Origin: DASTBU01 sp035711845
Lineage (GTDB): Bacteria > Acidobacteriota > Vicinamibacteria > Vicinamibacterales > 2-12-FULL-66-21
Length of the DNA stretch: 64,000 bases
Direction of reading: 5' to 3'
Assembly: GCA_035711845.1 (NCBI GenBank)
Contig: DASTBU010000084.1
Location: forward strand, 124,001-188,000
Shown: in pieces, positions 25,590-34,467 of the stretch
Position numbering within the stretch: the stretch's first letter is position 1
Layout: each line of letters opens with the position of its first letter
Translations under genes and position numbers: made by a program
Notes under the pieces: generated by a model
Seen by the model: only the letters and a program-made list of their open reading frames with translations
Database searches by the model: none
Told to the model about the DNA's origin: nothing

Positions 25590-27022
25590 CATCGTCACAG
25601 CCGCCGAACACCAGCCGAACATCCGTGCCTCACGAGGCCGAGCCGGAACAGTGGACGCTCGATCCGGTGGCGCTCTTCAGGGGATTCGTCAGCCTGCGCC
25701 GTCTCACCGGCATGTACCCGGCGGGGCATCCTGCGATCGTGCAGAAGCTGGCCGAGATCGACGACAGCGTGCAGCGCCACCTGCGCCACGCACCGCAACT
25801 GCAGCTCGACATCATTCATGGGGACGTCCATCTCGATGGCGTGTCCTTCCGCCAGGAGGGGGAAACCCAGGAACAGATCGTCCGCGAGCTGGCCGACCTC
25901 GGCGTGAACAGCATCCACATCCGCCGCGGTGCGACGCGGGAGGAGATCGGCGCGCTGACAGAGTTCCTGTGGCAGCTGAAAGACGCGCCTGCCGGCGAGC
26001 CGATGGAAGTGAGCCTCGCGAAGCGCTACATCCATCACATCAGCCTCGGGCGCCTCGTGCCGCTCGACACGCGCTGGAAAGCCCGGGAGTGGCCCGACGC
26101 GCCGACCGGCCCACTCGACCCCGCATACGCCGAGTCGCTGGCCTTGACCGAACGAACCTTTGACGATGTGTCGAGCGGCAGGGGCATGAACCTGATGACG
26201 GTGCGGGAGATCGTCGAGCTGTTGATCCGCAAGGTCGCCGGCAGCAGCGCCGCACTCGGGCAGATTCTCGCGGTGAAGCTCTACGAGAACCTGACCTACT
26301 GCCACTCCGTGAACGTCGCCACGTTGAGCCTGCTCATCGGACGGCAGCTTGGCTTCGACCCGGCCGCCACGTCGGCGCTCGGCGAGGCCGCGCTGCTGCA
26401 CGACATCGGAAAGACGCGGATCCCGCTCGACGTGCTCCGCAAGCCGGGCGCGCTCGACAAGCGCGAGCGCAAGATGATGGAGATGCACACGACCTACGGC
26501 GCCGAGATCCTGGTCGATGTGGCCGGCCTGAAGCCACTCACGCCCACGGTCGCCCTCGAGCATCACCGCGCGTTCACAGGGGCCGGCTACCCCGAGCTCG
26601 AGGAGGCGGTTCCGCACCTCATGAGCCAGATCGTGTCCGTGGCGGACATTTACGAAGCGATGACGGGTGCCCGATCCTATCAGGAGCCTGCGACACCCGA
26701 ACAGGCCTGCCTGGTGCTGGCGCGGCTCGCAGGCACCAAGCTGAACACGGTGCTCGTCAAAGCGTTCGTCAACGCCGTGACCTTCTTTCCGCTCGGTTCC
26801 GTCGTCCGCACCGACCGCGACGAGATCGGCGTCGTCGTCCGCACCAATCCGTCGGAGCCGCTCCATCCGGTCATCGCGTTGCTGGGGTCCGAGCACCGGC
26901 GTGTGCCCGGCGAAATCGACACGAGCCGGCGCGATCCGTCGGGCGCCTACGAGCGCCACGTCGCTGAGTCACTGCGGCCGTCCGCCCCGCTCGATCTGAT
27001 CGAGTTCCTGGCTGCCTCGTGA
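25586..27022 (+). CDS. HD-GYP domain phosphodiesterase
   Basis: The 478-residue protein has an N-terminal domain (residues about 27-125; MYPAGHPAIVQKLAEI, LQLDIIHGDVHLDGVSF, RRGATREEIGALTEFL) shared with the preceding HEAT protein. An HD-GYP domain follows, with HD at 272-273 (HDIGK) and the GYP motif at 334-336 (FTGAGYPE). HD-GYP proteins hydrolyse cyclic dinucleotides such as c-di-GMP. The ATG at 25586 overlaps the stop of the upstream gene. Together they suggest a two-protein signalling module in which the HEAT protein is a partner or scaffold. Confidence 0.9.
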   Translation: MTSSQPPNTSRTSVPHEAEPEQWTLDPVALFRGFVSLRRLTGMYPAGHPAIVQKLAEIDDSVQRHLRHAPQLQLDIIHGDVHLDGVSFRQEGETQEQIVRELADLGVNSIHIRRGATREEIGALTEFLWQLKDAPAGEPMEVSLAKRYIHHISLGRLVPLDTRWKAREWPDAPTGPLDPAYAESLALTERTFDDVSSGRGMNLMTVREIVELLIRKVAGSSAALGQILAVKLYENLTYCHSVNVATLSLLIGRQLGFDPAATSALGEAALLHDIGKTRIPLDVLRKPGALDKRERKMMEMHTTYGAEILVDVAGLKPLTPTVALEHHRAFTGAGYPELEEAVPHLMSQIVSVADIYEAMTGARSYQEPATPEQACLVLARLAGTKLNTVLVKAFVNAVTFFPLGSVVRTDRDEIGVVVRTNPSEPLHPVIALLGSEHRRVPGEIDTSRRDPSGAYERHVAESLRPSAPLDLIEFLAAS

Positions 27023-27120
27023 GGGGGCGCAGGGGACGGACCGCCCCCGCGTCTCCGTCTCCCCCCCAGCGTCTCTCCACCCGGGGCTCCACGCAGGCGG
27101 TGGTAGGCTGACAACCGCCC

Positions 27121-28749
27121 ATGCCCCTCTACCTCGGCCTCGACTCCAGCACTCAGAGCCTGACGGCGACCGCCATCGAGGTCGAAGGTGCGATGCGCAG
27201 CGTGCTGTTCAGCCGGTCGTTCCCCTTCGATAGTCTGCTGCCCCGATACGGCACGCGCCACGGGGTGTTGCCTTCCCTTGCGCCGGGCGTCGTCCACGCC
27301 CCTCCGTTGATGTGGGCGGAGGCGCTCGACGACGTGATCGGGATGCTGACGCGCGAAGAGAACGTCGACTGGAGCAGGTTGCGGGCCATCTCGGGCTCCG
27401 CCCAGCAACACGGCAGCGTGTACCTGACAAGGTCCGCGCGCGACCGGCTCGCACACCTCGATCCCCATCGCCCGCTCGCCGAGCAGATGCGCGACGTCTT
27501 CGCGCGTCCGACATCACCGGTCTGGATGGACACCAGCACGACGGCGGAATGTCGCCAGATCGAGCAGGCACTGGGAGGCTGGCGCGCGGTCGCACGGCTA
27601 ACGGGTTCGCGCTGCTACGAACGTTTCACGGCCGCGCAGATTCGACGTTTCGCGCGGGAGGAACCGGGCGGGTATGCCCGGACGGACCGCGTCCATCTCG
27701 TCAGCTCGTGGCTCGCGTCGTTGCTGGCGGGGCAGGACGCGCCAATCGATCACGGCGACGGATCGGGAATGAACCTGATGGCGATTGCCGAGCTCGAGTG
27801 GTCACGGGCGGCGATCCAGTCGACCGCCGAGGGCCTCGGTCCGCGCCTTCCACCGCTCGCACATCCCTGGCACGTCGTCGGCGTGCTCTCGCCGTTCTGG
27901 ATCAGGCGTTTTCACCTGCCGCCCGCCCGCGTGGTCGTCTGGTCGGGCGACAACCCGTGCAGTCTGGTGGGCACCGGACTGGTCGCCCAGCGCAGCATCA
28001 CCGTGTCGCTCGGAACCAGCGACACGATCTTCGGGCCGATTGCCGGTCCGCGCCCGAGCGACGACGGGACTGGTCATGTCTTCGCGTCGACGACGGGCGG
28101 CTACATGGGCATGACCGTGTTCAAGAACGGGTCGCTTGCACGAGAGCGTATCCGCGACCGGTATGGAATGGATTGGCCGGCGTTCTCGCGCGCGCTGCAA
28201 TCGACTCCACCCGGCAATCGCGGCGGTATCGTCCTCCCCTGGTTCGAGCCTGAAATCACGCCGGCCGTTCTCACGCCCGGTATCAGAAGACACGGCGTCG
28301 ATCCTGCGGCTGCACCGTCCAACATCCGCGGGCTCGTCGAAGGCCAGATGATGGCGATGGCGCTGCACAGCCGCTGGATGGGCCCACCACCGGACACCAT
28401 CCACGCCACCGGCGGCGCATCGGCCAATCGCGACATCCTGCAGATCATGGCGGATGTCTTCGATGCCACCGTGCTGCAACTGCCGAGCAGGAACTCCGCC
28501 GCCCTCGGCGCGGCGCTTCGCGCGTACCACGGCGACCTCGTTGCCGAGGGTGTGCCAGTAAGGTGGCCGGAGGTCGTGCGCGGGTTCACGGAGCCGCTCC
28601 CGGAACGGATCTCGCCCGTGCCGGCACATGCCGAGATCTACCAGACGCAGATGCGGATTTACGACCAACTCGAAAGGGATGCGTTGGGCCCTGGCGCGGT
28701 CGGCAGGGAGAGCCCCGGCAGCGGCTCTCTCGAGAATGGGGCTCAATAG
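27121..28749 (+). CDS. Xylulokinase-like FGGY carbohydrate kinase
   Basis: The 542-residue kinase has the FGGY fold: phosphate-binding loop LGLDSSTQSLTA near the N terminus, the N-terminal domain GSAQQHGSVYL, the catalytic-base region VVWSGDNPCSLVGTG, and the C-terminal ATP site HATGGASANRDILQIMADV. It would phosphorylate D-xylulose or a related ketopentose, feeding the pentose phosphate pathway. The gene lies upstream of the lacI gene in the same orientation. Its place beside araD and araB suggests pentose catabolism, but D-xylulose itself is not made by the arabinose pathway, so the true substrate is open. Confidence 0.85.
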   Translation: MPLYLGLDSSTQSLTATAIEVEGAMRSVLFSRSFPFDSLLPRYGTRHGVLPSLAPGVVHAPPLMWAEALDDVIGMLTREENVDWSRLRAISGSAQQHGSVYLTRSARDRLAHLDPHRPLAEQMRDVFARPTSPVWMDTSTTAECRQIEQALGGWRAVARLTGSRCYERFTAAQIRRFAREEPGGYARTDRVHLVSSWLASLLAGQDAPIDHGDGSGMNLMAIAELEWSRAAIQSTAEGLGPRLPPLAHPWHVVGVLSPFWIRRFHLPPARVVVWSGDNPCSLVGTGLVAQRSITVSLGTSDTIFGPIAGPRPSDDGTGHVFASTTGGYMGMTVFKNGSLARERIRDRYGMDWPAFSRALQSTPPGNRGGIVLPWFEPEITPAVLTPGIRRHGVDPAAAPSNIRGLVEGQMMAMALHSRWMGPPPDTIHATGGASANRDILQIMADVFDATVLQLPSRNSAALGAALRAYHGDLVAEGVPVRWPEVVRGFTEPLPERISPVPAHAEIYQTQMRIYDQLERDALGPGAVGRESPGSGSLENGAQ

Positions 28750-28763
28750 CGCGTCTGCTACAC

Positions 28764-28769
28764 TCTAAT
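28764..28769 (+). promoter_or_regulatory. -10 box of the lacI gene, leaderless geometry
   Basis: TCTAAT ends 6 bases before the ATG at 28776. An alternative extended -10, TGCTACACT, lies at 28756-28764 with 11 bases to the ATG. Confidence 0.4.
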
Positions 28770-28775
28770 CGTCCC

Positions 28776-29786
28776 ATGAACATCGCGGAGATCGCCAAGC
28801 GCGCGAACGTGTCGACGGCCACGGTGTCGCGTGCGATCAACCAGAGCGGGCCGGTGAAGGCGGCGACCGCACGGAAGGTCTGGCGCGCGATCGGCGAGCT
28901 CAATTACTACCCGAACAGCCACGCGCGCACGCTCGTGTCCGGGCGCAGCCGTCTGATCGGGCTGATCGTCTCGGACATCACCAACCCGTTCTTTCCCGAG
29001 CTGATTCGCAGCTTCGAGACCCAGGCCGCGCAACAGCGCTACGACCTGCTGCTGACGAGCACCGACTACCTCACCTCGAGGATGACGACCTGCCTCCGCC
29101 GCATGCTCGAGCGCAAGGTGGACGGTGTCGCGATGATGACCTCCGAGATGGACCTTGGGCTGATCAAGGAGCTCGGCCGGCGCGGCGTGCCGCTCGTGTT
29201 CATGGACGTGGGACAGGTGGGCCCCAAGATGAGCCATGTGGCGATCGACTACGCGAACGGCATCACGCAGGCAGTCGATCACGTCGTGGCGCTCGGCCAC
29301 AAGCACATCGGGTTCATCAGCGGCCCGCTCGACCTGCATTCCGCGCGCACGCGGCGGCTGGCGTTCCTCGACGCGATGCGCGCCCATGGCCTCGCCCCCG
29401 ACAAGCGGCTGATCCGCGAGGGTACGCACACGGCCGAGGGTGGTCAGAAAGCGATGGCCGCCATCCTGCGCCTGGCCAGGCGGCCCACGGCGGTCGTGTG
29501 CTCCAACGACTGGACCGCCATCGGCGCCCTCCACGCGATCCACGAGGCGAACCTGAAGGTCCCGGCCGACATGTCGCTCGTGGGGTTCGACGACATCCCG
29601 CTGGCCAGCTACACGACGCCCACGTTGACGAGCGTGCGGATGTCGGCAGCCGATGTCGGCGCGACCGCGTTCAACGCGCTGTTCAAGTTGATCGGCGAGG
29701 AGCGGCTCGAGGGAGACGTCTATCAGGTCCCGACGCGTCTCGTGATTCGTGAATCCACCGCGAAGCCACCCCCCCGCCGGGGTTAG
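28776..29786 (+). CDS. LacI-family transcriptional regulator
   Basis: The 336-residue regulator starts at the ATG at 28776. The helix-turn-helix is IAEIAKRANVSTATVSRAIN (residues 3-22), followed by the hinge helix YPNSHARTLVSG and the ribose-binding-type sensor domain (LIGLIVSDITNPFFPELI). This would be the regulator of the adjacent pentose locus. LacI-type operators TGTAANCGNTTACA are found upstream of its transport and hydrolase genes. A TCTAAT -10 box lies 6 bases before the ATG. The stop faces that of the HAD gene, only 3 bases apart. Confidence 0.92.
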   Translation: MNIAEIAKRANVSTATVSRAINQSGPVKAATARKVWRAIGELNYYPNSHARTLVSGRSRLIGLIVSDITNPFFPELIRSFETQAAQQRYDLLLTSTDYLTSRMTTCLRRMLERKVDGVAMMTSEMDLGLIKELGRRGVPLVFMDVGQVGPKMSHVAIDYANGITQAVDHVVALGHKHIGFISGPLDLHSARTRRLAFLDAMRAHGLAPDKRLIREGTHTAEGGQKAMAAILRLARRPTAVVCSNDWTAIGALHAIHEANLKVPADMSLVGFDDIPLASYTTPTLTSVRMSAADVGATAFNALFKLIGEERLEGDVYQVPTRLVIRESTAKPPPRRG

Positions 29787-29789
29787 TGG

Positions 29790-30431
29790 TTACTTCTCCA
29801 CGAGCCTGTCGAACGTCTCCGGCGGCAATTTGTCGAGCGAGGTGACGTAGACATCGGCGTCCAGGCGCGTGCCGCGACTCACGCCGACCGAGCGCATGGC
29901 GGCGCGCCGCGCGGCCTCGATGCCTGCCGCCGCATCCTCCACGACAACGCAGCGCGACGGCGTGACGTCGAGGCGCGAGGCGGCCGACAGGAACACCTGG
30001 GGATCCGGCTTTCCCGCGGTCACATCTTCGGCCGACGTGATCGCGTCGAAGTAGTCCTGCAGCGCCAGCGCGCCGAGCATCACTACCACGTTCTCACGCG
30101 GCGCCGACGAGGCGATGGCCTGTCGCCAACCCGCGGCGCGGAGCCGGGACAGCCAGTCGGCGGCTCCCGGCAGCGGTGTGAGCCCGTGGGTCACAGCGAG
30201 GCGCCGGTACGCTGCTTCCTTGGCCTCTCCGATCCGCGCGATCGTTCCAGCGTCGCTGCCGGCCAGCCACGCGCTCAGGATGCGGTCGTTCTTCTGTCCG
30301 AAGCTTTCGAGGAACCGTTCGTAGGTGATCGACACGCCCTCGGCCGCCAGCGTGTCGCGCCACGACAGCCAATGCAACTCGGCCGAGTCCACCAACGTCC
30401 CATCGAGGTCCCAGAGGACGGCTCTAGTCAA
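29790..30431 (-). CDS. HAD-superfamily sugar phosphatase / phosphoglucomutase-like
   Basis: From a TTG at 30431 the 213-residue protein begins LTRAVLWDLDGTLVDS. Asp8 and Asp10 are the nucleophile and acid, and ASSAPRENV, GKPDPQVFL and VVEDAAAGIEAA complete the HAD motifs. It has a beta-phosphoglucomutase-type cap. A frame extension to an ATG at 30527 is encoded by low-complexity AGCTNCC repeats and is rejected as the start. It lies downstream of araD, so it may remove toxic sugar phosphates in pentose metabolism. Confidence 0.82.
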   Translation of the reverse strand: MTRAVLWDLDGTLVDSAELHWLSWRDTLAAEGVSITYERFLESFGQKNDRILSAWLAGSDAGTIARIGEAKEAAYRRLAVTHGLTPLPGAADWLSRLRAAGWRQAIASSAPRENVVVMLGALALQDYFDAITSAEDVTAGKPDPQVFLSAASRLDVTPSRCVVVEDAAAGIEAARRAAMRSVGVSRGTRLDADVYVTSLDKLPPETFDRLVEK

Positions 30432-30495
30432 GCTCGCAGCTCCCAGCTCCCAGCTCGCAGCTTCCAGCGTCCAGCCTTCAGCTCCCAGTCTCCAA
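30431..30495. repeat. AGCTNCC/AGCTNGC short tandem repeat cluster
   Basis: This stretch carries repeated units CAGCTCC/CAGCTCG/CAGCTTCC over about 65 bases, between the HAD and araD genes. The same unit type recurs at 39484-39594, suggesting a dispersed repeat family. Confidence 0.6.
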
Positions 30496-30544
30496 TTCCG
30501 GGTCGCCAGTCGCCGGTTTGTGGGCACCCTTCACGCTTCAGCCT

Positions 30545-31258
30545 TCAGCCTTTCTTCTTCTGTCCGTAATACGCCTGCGGCCCGTGCTTGCGCTGGTAGT
30601 GCTTGTCGATCAGGAACTGGTCCGGGCGTGCAACCTGCGGCGCGGCGCTCAGGATGCGCCACTCGAGGCGTGCGATGTACTCGAGGACGCGCGCATGCTC
30701 GACCGCGTCGAACGCATCGGTGCCCCAGGCGAACGGACCATGATTCGCGACGAGCACGCCCGGCATGTTCATCGGGTCGAGCGCCTTCGTCCGGAACGTC
30801 TCCACGATGACGACTCCTGTGTTCCTTTCGTAATCCTGCGCGACCTCGTCGCGGCGCATCGGTCGCGTCACCGGCACATCCTCGCAGAAATAGTCGGCGT
30901 GGGTGGTTCCAAGGCACCGGATTGGCAGCCGCGCCTGCGCCAGCGTGGTTGCAAACTCCGAGTGCGTGTGCGCGATCCCGCCGCAGGGGAATGCGCGGTA
31001 CAACTCCAGGTGCGTCGGGGCATCGGATGAAGGCCGCAGCGTGCTGTCGATTACCTCGCCCGTCTGGAGTGAGATTGGGACCATGTGCTCCGGCCGCAGG
31101 TCGCCGTACGGCACGCCGCTCGGCTTGATCGAGAAGACGCCGGCCGCACGATCGACGCCGGATACGTTGCCGAACGTACCCATGACGAGACCGCTCGCGG
31201 CCAGGTCCATGTTGGCGCGATACACGCTTTCCCGCAGCTCACCGAAACGCAAACTCAT
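30545..31258 (-). CDS. araD: L-ribulose-5-phosphate 4-epimerase
   Basis: AraD interconverts L-ribulose 5-phosphate and D-xylulose 5-phosphate, the last step of L-arabinose catabolism. The 237-residue class II aldolase-like protein has the metal-binding histidines in AHTHSEFATTLAQA and in VANHGPFAWG. The N-terminal TFGNVSGVD and SGVPYGDL segments bind the phosphate. It follows araB by 37 bases and has a GGAG ribosome site. Confidence 0.95.
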   Translation of the reverse strand: MSLRFGELRESVYRANMDLAASGLVMGTFGNVSGVDRAAGVFSIKPSGVPYGDLRPEHMVPISLQTGEVIDSTLRPSSDAPTHLELYRAFPCGGIAHTHSEFATTLAQARLPIRCLGTTHADYFCEDVPVTRPMRRDEVAQDYERNTGVVIVETFRTKALDPMNMPGVLVANHGPFAWGTDAFDAVEHARVLEYIARLEWRILSAAPQVARPDQFLIDKHYQRKHGPQAYYGQKKKG

Positions 31259-31295
31259 CGGAGCTTTCGGTCTCCAGGGACTCCGGTGACCGACA

Positions 31296-33038
31296 TCAAT
31301 TGACGGCCAACCTTGGCAATCCTGACGGTTCAGGCGATTCGCCTGATTCCATCACGCGCTGGCGGAGGGCGAGCAGGCGCTTCATGATCGTGCCGAAGTC
31401 GGCGCGTGCGCCGGGCACGCCGCCGAATGCATCGTGCAGCTCGCGATACATCCCATAGAGCTCGTTGTACACCCGGTGCGCGGCGCGGTCCGGCGTGAAG
31501 CGCTTGTCCTTGAGCGATGTCATGCGCTGCTGCGCCTCGCGCCACGTCGCGTAGCCGGCCGCGCCCGCGCCGGCGGTCACGGCCGCCGACACCGCTGCGC
31601 CGAGGGCGGGGGTCTGGGGCGACCCGGCGATCAGCATCGGCTGGCCGATCACGTCCGCGTAGATCTGCATGAACAGATCGTTCTTCTCCGCGATGCCGCC
31701 ACAGCACACGACACGGTCGATCGCCACGCCGTACTCGCGGATCCTCTCGATGATGGCGCGGGCGCCGAAGGCGGTGGCCTCGATGAGCGCCCGGTACACC
31801 TCGGCGCGCGTCGTGTGCAGGGTCTGGCCGAGGATCACGCCGGTCAGGCGCGGGTCGACGAGGATCGTCCGGTTGCCGTTGTTCCAGTCGAGCGCCAGCA
31901 GGCCCGACTGCCCCGGGGCGAGCCGGGCAGCGTCAGCTGACAGTTTCGCATGCAGGTCCTCGCCGCCCTGGCAGACGGTCTCGACCCACCACTTGAGGAT
32001 GTCGCCGACAGCCGACTGCCCTGCCTCGATCCCGTAGTAGCCCGGCATGATCGAACCCTTCACAATCCCGCAGATTCCAGGGATGTCGGCGATGCGGTCC
32101 GATTCCGGCGCGATCGCGCAATCGCACGTCGACGTCCCCACGATCTTCACGAAGGTCCCGGTCTGGATGCCGGAGCCGACGGCGCCGTAATGCGCGTCGA
32201 ACCCGCCCATGGCGATGGCGATGCCCGCCGGCACGCCCAGCGTCTTCGCCCATGCCGCCGACAGCATCCCGGCCGGACGGCCGGGCGGCCACGCCTTGTC
32301 ATACAGCCGGCCCCGCAGGGCCGCCAGCTTCGGGTGCAGCCGCTCCAGGAACGACGCCGCCGGCAGCCCGCCCCACGCCTCCGAGTACATCGCCTTGTGC
32401 CCCGCCGCGCAGACCGAGCGGACGATGTCGCGCGGACGCGTGACACCGGCAAGGACGGCAGGAACGAAATCGGCCAATTCGACCCAGCTCTCGGCGCCGT
32501 CGAACACGTCCGGCGCCACGTTGAGGCAGTGCCAGATCTTCGACCACCACCACTCCGAGGAATACGTACCGCCGATCGGCGCGAGGTACTCGGGCGCGTG
32601 TTTCGCGGCCATCTCCGTGATCGCGGCCGCCTCATCCGCCGACGAGTGATCCTTCCAGAGCCAGGCATGGGCGGCGAGGTTCCGCGCCCATCGGGGATCG
32701 AGAGCGAGGGGCCGCGCGGTCGCGTCGATCGGCAGCGGCGTCGATCCAGTCGTGTCGACGCCGATACCGATGATCCGCTCGCGGCTGAAACCCGGCTGAC
32801 CATCTGCGACCGCCAGCGCACCCGTCACCGACGCGCGCAACCCCTCGAGATAGTCCGCAGGGTTCTGGCGCGCGAGGTGAGGATCGCCCGCCTGCAGGAG
32901 CACGCCGTGGTCGCCGCTCGGATACTCGAACACGTGCGTGCCCGCCACCCGCCCGTCGGCGCAGTTGACGACGACGGCGCGAACCGAGTTCGTGCCATAG
33001 TCGATGCCGATGGTGTAGCTGCCGGTCCCTGCTGCCAT
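31296..33038 (-). CDS. araB: L-ribulokinase
   Basis: The 580-residue FGGY kinase phosphorylates L-ribulose in L-arabinose catabolism. It opens with TIGIDYGTNSVRAVVVN and contains the araB-type segments GGTYSSEWWWSKIWH, IAMGGFDAHYGAVGSG, KIVGTSTCDC and, at the C terminus, VVCCGGIAEKNDLFMQIYADV. The length fits the ribulokinase subfamily. Located between the isomerase-like gene and araD in the same orientation. Confidence 0.95.
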   Translation of the reverse strand: MAAGTGSYTIGIDYGTNSVRAVVVNCADGRVAGTHVFEYPSGDHGVLLQAGDPHLARQNPADYLEGLRASVTGALAVADGQPGFSRERIIGIGVDTTGSTPLPIDATARPLALDPRWARNLAAHAWLWKDHSSADEAAAITEMAAKHAPEYLAPIGGTYSSEWWWSKIWHCLNVAPDVFDGAESWVELADFVPAVLAGVTRPRDIVRSVCAAGHKAMYSEAWGGLPAASFLERLHPKLAALRGRLYDKAWPPGRPAGMLSAAWAKTLGVPAGIAIAMGGFDAHYGAVGSGIQTGTFVKIVGTSTCDCAIAPESDRIADIPGICGIVKGSIMPGYYGIEAGQSAVGDILKWWVETVCQGGEDLHAKLSADAARLAPGQSGLLALDWNNGNRTILVDPRLTGVILGQTLHTTRAEVYRALIEATAFGARAIIERIREYGVAIDRVVCCGGIAEKNDLFMQIYADVIGQPMLIAGSPQTPALGAAVSAAVTAGAGAAGYATWREAQQRMTSLKDKRFTPDRAAHRVYNELYGMYRELHDAFGGVPGARADFGTIMKRLLALRQRVMESGESPEPSGLPRLAVN

Positions 33039-33164
33039 GACACTCTCCGCTGTACCTGTTTCGCGGGTTGCCCCGGAGCATATCGGCCCACGGCGCGACG
33101 GCGGCCAGCGCGCAACGTCAGTTCGAAAAATGCGCCGGAGGCGCGCCGATCCGCCTTCCGTGCC

Positions 33165-34298
33165 TCAGCCCACCAGAATCGGGGACACGACGTCGAGGAC
33201 GTCGGGCCCGGTCCCGGCGCACCGTGCCCTGTCCAGTTCCCCCTGCCGCGCCATCACCCGCATCGCCTTGAGCGCGAGGTTCGCGAAGTTGATCATGCTG
33301 CGTTCGATCGCCCGGGTCGGGTCCTCGCGGTAGGTGAACTGGTCCTGGCTGTAGTACCCGCGGTAGTTCCTCACGAACGTGGTGTAGAGGTATTCGACCG
33401 ATTCGGGGATCGACAGCGTGCCGAACATGCAATCCTGATCGTTGCGCCCCTGGCGTGCATCATTGATGTCGAACTTGTGGACCGGCACGCCCGCGTACTC
33501 CGCCAGATCGCAGGAAGTCGACGCCGTCGTCGCCTCCATCTTCTGGTGACCATAGTCGATCGTCAGGCCGCAGTTGTTGCCGCCGCACGCCTGGTTGACC
33601 GTCTGCGCGACGAGGATCGCGGAGGCCGCCGTCGGGACGATCATGAACAGCTCGCGGGGCTCGTAGGGCTTCGACTCGATGCCCAGCTTGATCCCGTGCT
33701 CGAGACACTTCCGGTTGACGGCGATCAACGCCTCCGTGAACCAGTCGAGGGACTGCTTGTAGTCGATCTGGAAGTGGTAATCGGCACCGTCGGATCCCGG
33801 CCAGACGCTCAGCACCGGAATTCTCATGAGACGGCAGATCTCCACGCCTTTGAGGAGCTCGTCGAGCGCGGCCCGCCGGAGCGCAGGATTCGGGTTGCAG
33901 GGTCCCCCGAGCCGGAACTTCGGATTGGTCCACGTATTGATGTTGCAGGCCGTGACGGTCATCCCCAGCTCGGCGAGGTAGCTGCTCTGCGCGCGCTCGA
34001 TCGCCCTGGCGTCGAGGTCCCCGTTCAGGCTCTTCTCGAAGACGCTCTGGTGGATCTCGATCGCATCGACCCCTGCAGCCTTCGTGCGGCGGCACTGCGC
34101 CTCGAAATCGGTGCCGAAGTGGGGATCGTCCGAGTGATAACCGGGGGGAGCGAATCGATCGCAGAAATCGCCGGCGGACCAGTGGCCGACGCTCATCCTG
34201 ATGTCCATCGCCTTGAGGAATTCGATGGACTCCTGCCGCCCCATATAGCCCGTGCTCGACGCCGTCTGCTCGAGCTGCTCGGCCGTGAACCGTTTCAT
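33165..34298 (-). CDS. TIM-barrel sugar isomerase-like protein, candidate arabinose isomerase
   Basis: The 377-residue product resembles xylose-isomerase/L-rhamnose-isomerase type TIM barrels. Possible metal ligands are Glu in LGIESKPYEPRE, Asp and His in TIDYGHQKMEA, and Asp in HKFDINDARQGRNDQD. The substrate half includes VLSVWPGSDGADYHFQ. It lies between GH51 and araB in an arabinose operon that has no classical AraA, so it may replace AraA. Alternatives are D-xylose isomerase (serving the xylulokinase) or another ketose-aldose isomerase. The ATG at 34298 is preceded by GGAGGG. The frame is open to 34325. Confidence 0.72.
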   Translation of the reverse strand: MKRFTAEQLEQTASSTGYMGRQESIEFLKAMDIRMSVGHWSAGDFCDRFAPPGYHSDDPHFGTDFEAQCRRTKAAGVDAIEIHQSVFEKSLNGDLDARAIERAQSSYLAELGMTVTACNINTWTNPKFRLGGPCNPNPALRRAALDELLKGVEICRLMRIPVLSVWPGSDGADYHFQIDYKQSLDWFTEALIAVNRKCLEHGIKLGIESKPYEPRELFMIVPTAASAILVAQTVNQACGGNNCGLTIDYGHQKMEATTASTSCDLAEYAGVPVHKFDINDARQGRNDQDCMFGTLSIPESVEYLYTTFVRNYRGYYSQDQFTYREDPTRAIERSMINFANLALKAMRVMARQGELDRARCAGTGPDVLDVVSPILVG

Positions 34299-34467
34299 GC
34301 TGGGACCCTCCAAGGTCGGGCGCATCGTAACATGCGCCCGGTCATCAACGCCGTCGCGCGTTCGAGCTGGCGAACGAGCCCCACGGCCGGCACGATGAAC
34401 AGGATGTGCCGATGCACACGACGACGACCTGATCGACGAGTGCTTCGTGGCCGTCGGGCCATCGTGC

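Noticed and set aside
30432..30527. Extended N terminus of the HAD gene
   Set aside because: The extra 32 residues come from AGCTNCC repeat DNA; the HAD fold begins directly at the TTG.
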